Assembly: GCA_040757205.1 (NCBI GenBank) | Contig: JBFLXL010000001.1 | Span: forward strand, 186,001 to 250,000 | Source: Bacillota bacterium | GTDB taxonomy: Bacteria > Bacillota > Desulfotomaculia > Desulfotomaculales > Desulforudaceae | Direction: 5' to 3' | Length of the DNA stretch: 64,000 bases | In this document: positions 35,794 to 43,529 of the stretch, one piece after another | Numbering within the stretch: position 1 is the first letter of the stretch | How the letters are laid out: each line of letters opens with the position of its first letter | Program-made: the position numbers and the translations under genes | Notes under the pieces: generated by a model | What the model was told of the DNA's origin: nothing | The model's input: only the letters and a program-made list of their open reading frames with translations | Database searches by the model: none

Positions 35794-35941
35794 CCTTTCG
35801 CGCACACCGCCATACCACCGCTAGAGATCCCACGCCACATAAACCTCGGATCCAACCTTTTTTTGCCCAATGCCCAACATTTGCCGATTGTTCGGCAGGA
35901 AACCAGGTCCTGGGATAGAATATTGTGCCAAATAAGGCAAA

Positions 35942-37192
35942 GTGGTTTCCGACTTCCTCAAAAAGGGGGTTATTCTCCTGGTATTCGCCTACCGGGCGCG
36001 TGACCGCCAGGGACGCCGCCTGACCGGTTACGTGGAAGCGGAGGACACAGCCGCCGCGGCGGCCTCCCTATGGGCCAGGGAGTTCATTGTGGTCGACTTG
36101 AAAGTCGCTTCCGGAAAAAAAAGGGATGCGGTCCGGGCGTTTCGGTTCACGCGGGCGAAGGTGCCGGCCCGGGAACTGGCCCTGTTTTCCCGGCAGTCAG
36201 CCGCGTTGCTCGACGCCGGTGTGCCGGTATTAAGGGCGCTCCGGTTTTTGGGCTCCGCCTCCCGCAACCGTGTTTTGCGCGAGGCGCTCGAAGAGGTGGC
36301 CGCGGCCGTCGAACGCGGTTCTTCCCTGACGGGAGCGTTCCGGCGTCACCCCGGTGTTTTCCCGCCCGTTTTCACCAGTCTGGTGGAGGCCGGGGAATTG
36401 GGAGGCCATCTTCACGCCGTGCTGGAGCGGCTGTCCATACACTACGAGAGGGAACATCTGTTCCGTGAAAAGATGCGCTCGGTTCTGACCTATCCGCTGA
36501 TTGTATTGAGCATCGCCGCTTTAGCGGTGGGGGTGCTCACGACTTTTGTGATTCCGACAATGGCGGGCTTTTTGATGCAGACCGGAATGCCGCTGCCGCC
36601 CGTAACCGAGAGTGTGCTGACGGTCAGCCGGGCGGCCAACCAATACTGGTACCTGGTTTTCGGGAGCCTGGCGGTCCTGGCGGCCGGCCTGAGGCGCGTG
36701 GTGGATACACCCCGGGGCCGGGAGTTCCGGGACCGCCTTCTCCTGCGGATGCCCATCTTTGGCCGTCTGATCAGAAACATCATTGCCGCGCGGTTTTGCC
36801 GGACGTTCGCCGGCCTCACCCGCAGCGGGGTGCCGATTCTACAGGCCATGGACGTGGTGGCCAAAACGGTGGGCAACGCCGGGGTGGCCCGGGCGGTTGA
36901 GGAGGCGGCGGCCGGTATCGGCCGTGGGGACGGGATCGCGGGCCGGCTCGAGCAAAGCCGGCAGTTCCCGGTTATGGTCACGCAGATGATGGCCGTGGGG
37001 GAGGAAACCGGCGCCTGGGACACCCTGTTGGAAAAGGTGGCGGTCTACTACGAGCACGAAGTCGACCAGACTGTTTCCAGGCTCTCCTCCACGCTGGAAC
37101 CGGTCCTGATCCTGGTGGTGGGGGGAGTAGTCGGTCTCGTCATCATGGCGGTCCTGCTGCCGCTTCTAGATGTGATTTCCAGCATCCAGTAA
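35942..37192 (+). CDS. pilC: type IV pilus inner-membrane platform protein PilC (copy 2)
   Basis: 416 aa. Two GspF domains (LALFSRQSAALLDAGVPV; FCRTFAGLTRSGVPILQAMD) and three transmembrane helices. N-terminal YRARDRQGRRLTGYVEAED is typical of GspF/PilC. Start uncertain: the GTG at 35942 has only a weak binding site. A gap of 224 bp from pilB2 and an AT-rich stretch at 35910-35940 leave room for a separate promoter. Confidence 0.9.
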   Translation: MVSDFLKKGVILLVFAYRARDRQGRRLTGYVEAEDTAAAAASLWAREFIVVDLKVASGKKRDAVRAFRFTRAKVPARELALFSRQSAALLDAGVPVLRALRFLGSASRNRVLREALEEVAAAVERGSSLTGAFRRHPGVFPPVFTSLVEAGELGGHLHAVLERLSIHYEREHLFREKMRSVLTYPLIVLSIAALAVGVLTTFVIPTMAGFLMQTGMPLPPVTESVLTVSRAANQYWYLVFGSLAVLAAGLRRVVDTPRGREFRDRLLLRMPIFGRLIRNIIAARFCRTFAGLTRSGVPILQAMDVVAKTVGNAGVARAVEEAAAGIGRGDGIAGRLEQSRQFPVMVTQMMAVGEETGAWDTLLEKVAVYYEHEVDQTVSRLSSTLEPVLILVVGGVVGLVIMAVLLPLLDVISSIQ

Positions 37193-37215
37193 AAAAACAG
37201 CAAAGAGGATTGGTC

Positions 37216-37701
37216 ATGGCGATAACAAGCCTGCTCCGGAGCGCCGCGTCCGGACGGCGCGGTTTCACCCTCGTGGAAGTCCTGCTGGTGATAATCATTC
37301 TCGGCATCATCACCGTCATCGCTCTGCCCCGGTTTGTCGGACACACCGACCGGGCGCGGACGAGCGTGGTATTGGCCGAATTGCAGTCTATGAAGACGGT
37401 GGTGGAACTCCATTTCGCGGAGGCGGGCCGCCTGCCGGCGGCGAGTGTCAGCGACCAGCCCGGCACCGTGCGGAGGGTGATGAATGACGGCGGCCTCAAC
37501 TGGGGCGGTCCGGCGGGGCTCGGGAATGCGTGGGGCAACCCTTACCACTACGCCACCTCCGGGACGCGCTATATCGTCTACACCCAAGACAATTCCGGTG
37601 CTCCCGGCGTATTTTTCTTCGTGACGGACGCCCACCCGCCGGGTACGGGGCCTAAGCCCGCGAGCTACGATTTGGCCGGTCCCGTGCCGAGCCGGTCTTA
37701 G
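37216..37701 (+). CDS. prepilin, GspG-like
   Basis: 161 aa. Leader ends GRRG, followed by FTLVEVLLVIIILGIITVIALP. The C-terminal region (WGNPYHYATSGTRYIVYTQD) resembles GspG/PilA-type pilins with an NPY turn. Likely the main pilin of cluster 2. ATG 37216 follows AAAGAGGA; a TTG at 37210 is an alternative. Confidence 0.86.
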   Translation: MAITSLLRSAASGRRGFTLVEVLLVIIILGIITVIALPRFVGHTDRARTSVVLAELQSMKTVVELHFAEAGRLPAASVSDQPGTVRRVMNDGGLNWGGPAGLGNAWGNPYHYATSGTRYIVYTQDNSGAPGVFFFVTDAHPPGTGPKPASYDLAGPVPSRS

Positions 37702-37707
37702 GAACCG

Positions 37708-38202
37708 GTGGCGGTGAGGCGGGTGGCGGTGAGGCCGCGGGTAAGACCTCGAGCGGGTTTCACCCTGGTGGAACTGGTGGTGGTGATGGTTATCGCCGTC
37801 GTGCTGCTGGGGCTGACGGTGCCGGGTTTCGTCAAGGTCATCGCCCGGTACCAGTCCGAGAGCGCGGCGCGGCGCATGGTCGCCGATCTGCGGGAGACCC
37901 GGGAGCTGGCCCGGATGGAAAACACCAGCTACGAGATCCAGTTCTTCACTGCCGCGGACCGGTACCACGTCAAACGGTTCGACAGCCTGACTGCAAGGCA
38001 AAGGGTACCGCTGCCCGGGCCGGTGGACCTGGAACACGCCGGTTTCGGAGCGTCGGGTAGCGTCCTGCGGTTTAACGCCCACGGGGAGCCCAATTGGAAC
38101 GGGACGGTAACGCTCAAAAACCGGGTGACCGGGGAGAGACGGTACGTGATTGTGAGCAAAAGCGGCCGGGTGCGGGTCAGTGATGTATCGGCGGCGGAGT
38201 GA
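37708..38202 (+). CDS. prepilin, GspH/FimT-like
   Basis: 164 aa. Basic leader ending PRAG, then FTLVELVVVMVIAVVLLGLTVP; the body (RRMVADLRETRELARMENTSYEIQF...) matches GspH/FimT minor pseudopilins. GTG start 6 bp after the previous stop; the DNA at the start carries a 12-bp tandem repeat (GTGGCGGTGAGG). Overlaps the next start by 20 bp. Confidence 0.83.
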   Translation: MAVRRVAVRPRVRPRAGFTLVELVVVMVIAVVLLGLTVPGFVKVIARYQSESAARRMVADLRETRELARMENTSYEIQFFTAADRYHVKRFDSLTARQRVPLPGPVDLEHAGFGASGSVLRFNAHGEPNWNGTVTLKNRVTGERRYVIVSKSGRVRVSDVSAAE

Positions 38203-38554
38203 ACGGGGGCTCCACCGCCGTCAGGCCGGCTTGACCCTGCTGGAGGTCCTGCTGGCGGCGTTTATCCTGGGTCTGGCGGGCGTTGCGGTTTCAAGCCTGC
38301 TGATGGTCAGCGCCCAACTCCAGTCTGAGGCCCGCCATCATGTGGAGGCCCTGCGGGCGGCGGAATCGCTGTTGGAGGCGTACAAAGCCCGGCCTTATGA
38401 AGATATTGTTCCGCCTGGAGAAAGGGTTGACGACCGGGTGGTGGTGGAAGTGGGCGAACGCGGCGGCCTCAAGGTGGTTACGGTGACGGTTTTCTATCCG
38501 GCGGGGGAAAGCGTGAAGTCCGTCTCGCTGACCCTGGAGCGCGGACCCCGGTGA
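38183..38554 (+). CDS. minor prepilin, PilV/GspI-like
   Basis: 123 aa. Leader ends RQAG, then LTLLEVLLAAFILGLAGVAVSSL, and an AESLLEAYKARPYEDI segment typical of PilV/GspI. Start ATG 38183 (or adjacent GTG 38180) lies inside the end of the previous gene. Confidence 0.83.
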   Translation: MYRRRSERGLHRRQAGLTLLEVLLAAFILGLAGVAVSSLLMVSAQLQSEARHHVEALRAAESLLEAYKARPYEDIVPPGERVDDRVVVEVGERGGLKVVTVTVFYPAGESVKSVSLTLERGPR

Positions 38555-38602
38555 GCTGCCACTTGAGAGGGTGTCGTTGCCGGCCTGCGCGCGCCTGCTA
38601 CT

Positions 38603-38689
38603 CTGAAAATCCCCTCTCCCTCTGGGAGAGGGTTAGGGTGAGGGGTATTTTCATTCTGCCGATGGTGCCGCTAGAGCGGCAAGGGTGTC
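38603..38689. repeat. palindromic dispersed repeat R2 (inverted)
   Basis: Inverse copy of R1/R3: the CCCTCTCCC/GGGAGAGGG module (38603-38653) joined to the GCCGCTAGAGCGGC module (38667-38680). It fills the gap between two prepilin genes. Confidence 0.88.
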
Positions 38690-38709
38690 TACTCGAAAAC
38701 AATCGCAGG

Positions 38710-39300
38710 GTGCGCTTCCGGGCGGGGCGGCCGACGGTCCGAAGGCGGTTTCCGGCCTGTGACCGCGGCGTGACGCTCGTGGAAGCGCTGGTTGCGGCCC
38801 TGCTGCTGGCGCTGGTGATGGTTGCGGTTCTGGGGCTGTACGGCCGGGCGGTCGTTTATCTCCAGCGCGCCCAAACAGCCGCCGACCTGGAGGACCACGT
38901 GCGGGTTTCCCTGAACACCCTGGGGTCCGACCTCCGGAACGCCCGCACTTTGAACTGGCTGACCGGGCCCCCGGCCCGGATCCAGCCCAATACGGCGGCT
39001 GACCTCTTCGAATTGGCCGTGCCCCGGAGAGCAATACCCTGGGAAACAGAGAGCATTCGTTACTCTTGGGCGCCAACGGGTACCGGCGATACCAGAAACG
39101 TGCTGCGGCGCCAGGTTGGTTCGGCTGTTCCCCAGCCCATTGCCCACCACATCGTGGGCGTCGAGATTGATCTGGAAACCGGAAACGGGCTGGGGGACCG
39201 GGGATTGGTGCTGGTAACCCTGCGGGCGGAAAGGGATTACGGAGGGAGGCCGGTAGAGGCGGAGGCGACCGGCAGGTTCCAAATGCGGGTGGTGGACTGA
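38710..39300 (+). CDS. minor prepilin, PilW/GspJ-like
   Basis: About 196 aa. Basic leader ending CDRG, then VTLVEALVAALLLALVMVAVLGL. The frame stays open upstream through dispersed repeat R2 and would add the peptide PLSLWERVRVRG, clearly not native. Start is therefore uncertain: GTG 38710 gives a normal leader but lacks a good binding site; ATG 38662 lies in the repeat. The repeat may have displaced the original start region. Confidence 0.75.
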   Translation: MRFRAGRPTVRRRFPACDRGVTLVEALVAALLLALVMVAVLGLYGRAVVYLQRAQTAADLEDHVRVSLNTLGSDLRNARTLNWLTGPPARIQPNTAADLFELAVPRRAIPWETESIRYSWAPTGTGDTRNVLRRQVGSAVPQPIAHHIVGVEIDLETGNGLGDRGLVLVTLRAERDYGGRPVEAEATGRFQMRVVD

Positions 39301-39329
39301 GCTTTGCCGCAGGGCGGAGCGCGACGGGG

Positions 39330-40511
39330 GTGGGCGTCTTTTTGCGGAGGGACGGCGGACAAGCCTTACTGTTTGTGGTGCTTATCCTGGCGGTTCTGCT
39401 GGTTGCCGGCACGGCGGGCGTCGCCTTGGCTTCGGGCCTGAAGCGGATATCCATGATGCAGGAGTGGCGCACCAGGGCCTATTTCGCGGCGGAAGCCGGA
39501 GCGGAACGGGCGTTGCTGAGGCTGGCGCGGGAGCCGGAATGGCGCGATCCCGCGGGTCTCGAACTGGCCGCGCCTTACCTGTCGAGTGGCGGAGAGCCGG
39601 CGGGGACGATTGTGCGGGTCCGGGTTGCGGACGCCCCCACCCAACCGGGTTTCGGCCGCCGGGTGCAGATCACGGCCACCGGCGCCTGGCGGGAGGCCGA
39701 ACAGCAGGTTGCGCTCACGGTCGTCCTTGCCTCCAACACCGACCTGTTCAGCGGCTTCTCCATTTTGCCGGACGCTGAAATCCGGCGGGTGGCGGTTTCC
39801 GGAGAGCTCTACATCGAGAGCCCTGCGGGAAAAGGGCACCTGCTCATCGACGGCGACCTGGCCGTGGAGGTTGGCGGCTACGTTGCGGCCGACGCTTGCG
39901 TTTCGGGGCGGGTGGAACCCGGCGGCAAGGCCCGGATTCAGGGGCGGGTGGAGGAACGCTTTTCCGGTATTCCCCGGTTCCCCACCGTGGATGAGGAGTG
40001 GCTGGGCAGGCACGCCACCGAGGTATTTGCAGGCGACCTCACCATCGGCGATTCCGGGGAGGACGATCGGCACATTTCGACCCTGGCCGGGCACGGCATC
40101 TACTTCGTGGAAGGGACGATCACCATCGCCGGGGTGTATCACCACCGGGCCACCCTGGTGGCAGGCGGCGACATTCGAATCACCGGCGACCTGGTGCGTG
40201 CCGGCGGCGATGTCGGCCTGCTTACGCTGATTGCGCTCGGCGGCCGGGCTGGCACCGGCGGGGATGCGGCCGTCCTGGCGGAAAACGCCGTGGTGGACGC
40301 ACTGATCCTGGCGCAGGGCAGCTTCAGCCCGGCCGGCAACGTGGCGTTGCGGGGCGGGGTCGTGGCCCGCAGCTTGGCGGCAGCGGGCCGGGACGCGCCG
40401 CCGGCGCCCGCGGTCCGCATCAGTTGCGACACCGCCCCGGTCCCGGCGAACGTTCCGCCAAGGGAGGCGGTGCGCACGCGGCCAAGGCTTGAATCCTGGG
40501 TCGGCGGCTAA
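39330..40511 (+). CDS. PilX-type minor pilus protein with repetitive surface domain
   Basis: 393 aa. N-terminal GGQALLFVVLILAVLLVAGTAGVAL is a PilX-like helix, followed by AYFAAEAGAERALLRL, common to PilX_N proteins. The C-terminal two thirds consist of Gly/Val-rich short strands (HLLIDGDLAVEVGGYVAAD, ATLVAGGDIRITGDLVRAGG), probably a beta-helix. Counterpart of the 14097 gene in cluster 1, but little sequence is shared beyond layout. GTG start. Confidence 0.75.
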   Translation: MGVFLRRDGGQALLFVVLILAVLLVAGTAGVALASGLKRISMMQEWRTRAYFAAEAGAERALLRLAREPEWRDPAGLELAAPYLSSGGEPAGTIVRVRVADAPTQPGFGRRVQITATGAWREAEQQVALTVVLASNTDLFSGFSILPDAEIRRVAVSGELYIESPAGKGHLLIDGDLAVEVGGYVAADACVSGRVEPGGKARIQGRVEERFSGIPRFPTVDEEWLGRHATEVFAGDLTIGDSGEDDRHISTLAGHGIYFVEGTITIAGVYHHRATLVAGGDIRITGDLVRAGGDVGLLTLIALGGRAGTGGDAAVLAENAVVDALILAQGSFSPAGNVALRGGVVARSLAAAGRDAPPAPAVRISCDTAPVPANVPPREAVRTRPRLESWVGG

Positions 40512-40611
40512 AAGCCTTGACCTCCGTTAAACGTCTGGCAATCGGACTCGAAGCGCCAAGGTTGCACGACCTCATCGCCGGCCGCAGAAAAAGTATTCAA
40601 CGGGAGGGCCG

Positions 40612-40656
40612 TTTTCATCCTTCCGATGGTGCCGCTAGAGTGGCATGGTTGTCTTG
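40612..40656. repeat. dispersed repeat R4 (half element)
   Basis: Matches the inverse of 46634-46676 with two mismatches but lacks the CCCTCTCCC module. Confidence 0.8.
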
Positions 40657-40729
40657 AAAGAAGAAAACCCCGCGGGGATCGTCTTTAGAAAGCCGAGCCG
40701 CTAGAGCGGCATGGTTGTCTTGAAAGGAG
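40629..40729. repeat. repeat-insert-repeat unit L (before pilM2)
   Basis: Copies 40629-40663 and 40695-40729 (35 bp, 3 mismatches, offset 66) flank a 31-bp insert. The duplicated segment is the end of repeat R4. Copy 2 carries GAAAGGAG, the likely ribosome binding region of pilM2; copy 1 reads GAAAGAAG. Confidence 0.9.
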
Positions 40730-40744
40730 CAGTAAACACGGGAC

Positions 40745-41827
40745 ATGGCGCGGTTCTGGAAAGCTTTCCGGTTTGGGGCCCGAGCAAACCGAGTATGCAC
40801 CGGCGTGGACCTGGGCACCCACGAGATCAAGGTGGTTCGGATGGCGCACAACGGCAGCCGTCCGGCGGTGCTGGGGTGGGCGGCGGTTCCCAGCCCGGCC
40901 GGCGCCGAACCGGACGGGCCGAACCGGCCGGAGACGGCCGCAGCCCTCGAGGAGGCCCTGCAAGCCGCCGGCGCGGTTGAGGGCGCGGACGGGTTGGTAA
41001 CCGCGATCGGCGGCGGGCGGGTGATCACCCGGAACATTCTGCTGCCCGCAATGCCGGAAAGGGAGCTTGAGACCGCCGTACAGTGGGAAGCGGAGCGGCA
41101 CATCCCCGTGCCCCTGGATCAGTTGGTCATTCGGCACGTAAACCTGGGGGAAGTGGTGACGGAGGGGACGACCCGGCTTCACGTCCTCCTGGTGGGAGCA
41201 CCCCGGAAGTTGGTCCGGGACTACGCCGCCCTCTTCCGGGAGGCGGGGCGGGAGTTGAGCGCCGTGGATTTGCAGTGCCTGGCCCTGTGGCGGTTGTTTT
41301 TCGGCTTCCAACCGGAGAAGATTGGGCCCGAAACGGTGGCGCTGCTGGATATTGGGGCCAACCACACGGAACTGGTGATAGTTCAAGACGGTTCTTATTG
41401 TGGTTCTCGTTCCCTGCCGGGCGGCGCCGGCAACTTGTCCGGGGCTTTGTATTCCCTTTCGGGGACCGGCCCCGCGGCGGACTGCGAACCGGGCGAAAAC
41501 CGGGAGGTCCAGCGCCGCGGCGGGGCCTCATGGCGGGAAACCGGGCCGGAGTACGCCGCGGGGGCTTTTGGCGCCCACCTCCTGCCCAATATCAGGCGCT
41601 CCCTGGAATGGTATCAGAGCCGGAACCGGGGACGCCGCGTGGAACGGCTCATTGTTTCCGGGGGCGGCAGCCGGAAAGACGGCGTGACCGGCTACCTCGC
41701 CGGGCAATTGTCGCTCCCGGTCGATACCGGCCGGGCACCGGTTTCGTTTCCCGGTGCCCAGGAAGCGGCGTTCGACCCGAAGTTCGCGGTGGCGGCGGGG
41801 CTGGCGCTGTGGGAGATGGTGCGCTGA
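40745..41827 (+). CDS. pilM: pilus assembly protein PilM (copy 2)
   Basis: 360 aa actin-like protein. CTGVDLGTHEIKVVRM (phosphate loop 1), NILLPAMPERELETAVQWEAERHIP, ALLDIGANHTELVIV (phosphate loop 2) and LIVSGGGSRKDGV are typical of PilM. It anchors PilN on the cytoplasmic side. Its stop overlaps the pilN2 start (TGATG). Confidence 0.9.
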   Translation: MARFWKAFRFGARANRVCTGVDLGTHEIKVVRMAHNGSRPAVLGWAAVPSPAGAEPDGPNRPETAAALEEALQAAGAVEGADGLVTAIGGGRVITRNILLPAMPERELETAVQWEAERHIPVPLDQLVIRHVNLGEVVTEGTTRLHVLLVGAPRKLVRDYAALFREAGRELSAVDLQCLALWRLFFGFQPEKIGPETVALLDIGANHTELVIVQDGSYCGSRSLPGGAGNLSGALYSLSGTGPAADCEPGENREVQRRGGASWRETGPEYAAGAFGAHLLPNIRRSLEWYQSRNRGRRVERLIVSGGGSRKDGVTGYLAGQLSLPVDTGRAPVSFPGAQEAAFDPKFAVAAGLALWEMVR

Positions 41828-42522
41828 TGCCCAGAGTCAATCTGCTGACCTCCGAAGTCCGGGACTCCGCCAATGTACGCCGGCCGGCCGGGGCTTGGAG
41901 CACGGCTGGGCGGGCAGCCGCCCTGCTCCTCGTGGCTGGTTACGCGCTGTTCCTGCTGGCGGCTTACGCGTCCGGGCTGGAACTGGAGCGGCATCGTGCC
42001 GCCCTCGCGCTCCTCGAACCCGAGGTTCATGCGGTCCTGGAGCTGCGCGCGGAGAGAGAGCGGGCGGAGTCCAGGCTCCAGGCCTGGCGGGAAGCGGCAA
42101 ACCACGGCGGAGAATGGGCGGACTTGCTGGGCCAGGTGACCGGCGTTCTGCCGGCGGATATTTGGCTGACCTCCTTGCACCTTGTCCCCGGGGAAGAGGA
42201 ACCAAACCCCGAACTGGCAGCACCACCCCCGGCGGTGCATCATCCCCTTGTCCCCGGGGAAGAGGAACGAAACCCCGGAGGAAACCCCGATGGTGGTGCC
42301 GGTGGCGGTGCGGGTGAAGAACCCCCGGTGGCGGTGGTGGTGCGGATTGAGGGTGCGGCCGGCACACTGGCCTCGGTGGGGCGGTTTCTCCACGGCCTGC
42401 AGCGGCGGCCCTGCTTTTCGGGGGCCGAACTGCAGAGCGTAAGAGAAGGCAAAGACGGTGTGCTGGTGTTTGCAGTCGATGTGAGATTGGCGGGGAACGG
42501 CCGTGTGGCTGCGTTTGAGTGA
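41827..42522 (+). CDS. pilN: pilus assembly protein PilN (copy 2)
   Basis: 231 aa. PRVNLLTSEVR is the PilM-binding INLLP-type motif; one transmembrane helix (about 30-48), coiled coil, then a C-terminal domain. An in-frame duplication (LVPGEEEPNP / LVPGEEERNP, 22-aa period; unit I) lies in the proline- and glycine-rich linker. Overlaps pilO2 by 20 bp. Confidence 0.85.
   Translation: MPRVNLLTSEVRDSANVRRPAGAWSTAGRAAALLLVAGYALFLLAAYASGLELERHRAALALLEPEVHAVLELRAERERAESRLQAWREAANHGGEWADLLGQVTGVLPADIWLTSLHLVPGEEEPNPELAAPPPAVHHPLVPGEEERNPGGNPDGGAGGGAGEEPPVAVVVRIEGAAGTLASVGRFLHGLQRRPCFSGAELQSVREGKDGVLVFAVDVRLAGNGRVAAFE
42180..42277. repeat. repeat-insert-repeat unit I (inside pilN2)
   Basis: Copies 42180-42211 and 42246-42277 (32 bp, 1 mismatch, offset 66, in frame) flank a 34-bp insert. 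Confidence 0.92.
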
Positions 42523-43267
42523 GTGGGCCCGGAAAAGGGGGATCCGGTGGGGTGCGGCTTTGGCGGCCGTGTTTTTTGTGGTGTACGTGTTCACACCGCA
42601 GTCGACCCGGTTTTTGGAAACCCGGCGCGACATCCGGGGCTTGGAACGCGAGTTGGCGGCGGCCGGGGAGGTCCTGGCCGCGGAGGCGGTCCACCGGGCC
42701 GCGCTTGAGAAGACCGAGGCGGAACTCGGCCGCTTGCGGGGACGGTTTTCGGCCGACGTCACCGACGGAAAGATGATGGCTGAAATCGGGTTCAAGGCGG
42801 CCGCCGCCGGGGTGGACGTTGTGAACTTTCAGCCCCGGGAGGTGCTCCAAAGTGAACACCTGCGGCAATTTCCCGTTGAGATCGGGGTGCGGGGCCGCTT
42901 TTCGGAGGTGGCGACCTTTATGGAACTGCTCCGGAGTCTCTCGAACCCGGCAGAAATCCGCGAGTTCGCCATCCGTGGGGAGCGAGAACCGGAACACGGG
43001 CGGGTGTGGGCTGACTTCCTGCTGGTACTGTATTCAGAGAATAACCCCGCTCGCGCCGCCAAAGGCCCGGACGGTCTCCTCAGCGGTGAGGTACTGTATT
43101 CAGAGAATAACCCCGCTCGCGCCGGTGACTTTGGTGCCGGGGAAAGTGTGCCGCGGCACAATCCGTTTGAACCGTCGGTTTTGGCGGCCGATGCCGACCA
43201 CGGCCCTCAGGAGCCCTTCGCCGTGAACCGGCCGCCTTTTGCGCTTCCTGAAACGGGAGTCAAGTAA
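42503..43267 (+). CDS. pilO: pilus assembly protein PilO (copy 2)
   Basis: 254 aa. Transmembrane helix about 14-32, coiled coil (LERELAAAGEVLAAEAVHRAAL..), PilO domain (GVDVVNFQPREV, FMELLRSLSNPAEIREFAI). Longer than copy 1 because of a C-terminal extension that contains a perfect in-frame duplication (VLYSENNPARA twice; unit J). GTG start. Confidence 0.84.
   Translation: MWLRLSEWARKRGIRWGAALAAVFFVVYVFTPQSTRFLETRRDIRGLERELAAAGEVLAAEAVHRAALEKTEAELGRLRGRFSADVTDGKMMAEIGFKAAAAGVDVVNFQPREVLQSEHLRQFPVEIGVRGRFSEVATFMELLRSLSNPAEIREFAIRGEREPEHGRVWADFLLVLYSENNPARAAKGPDGLLSGEVLYSENNPARAGDFGAGESVPRHNPFEPSVLAADADHGPQEPFAVNRPPFALPETGVK
43024..43124. repeat. repeat-insert-repeat unit J (inside pilO2)
   Basis: Copies 43024-43058 and 43090-43124 are 35 bp and identical; offset 66, in frame, 31-bp insert. 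The lack of differences marks it as the youngest unit. Confidence 0.95.
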
Positions 43268-43290
43268 GAACTAAAACAGGCCGCTCCGGC

Positions 43291-43357
43291 GCAGGACTGA
43301 TGCACGAAGAATAGCCGCAATAGCGGGGGGAAACTATCTCGCGCACCAGTCCCTGGA
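43291..43357. repeat. nested inverted-repeat element between pilO2 and tldD
   Basis: Outer arms 43291-43314 and 43335-43357 are imperfect inverse copies; the loop contains the perfect hairpin CCGCAATAGCGG. The left arm matches 26281-26302 in inverse orientation, and a third partial copy lies at 43389-43402. Confidence 0.65.
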
Positions 43358-43529
43358 AACCTTGATATGGCTCTCGTTATAAAGATCATGCGTCAGTCCT
43401 GGTGTCGCATGGCAGGTGTTGGACGTGTCCGGCCGGATGCTGTAAACTGGAAAGCGATAATATTGGCGCTTGGAACGGCAAAGACTATTGGTGGGCAATC
43501 ATTCTCAATTGTCGGGGGGTTTTTTGTTC

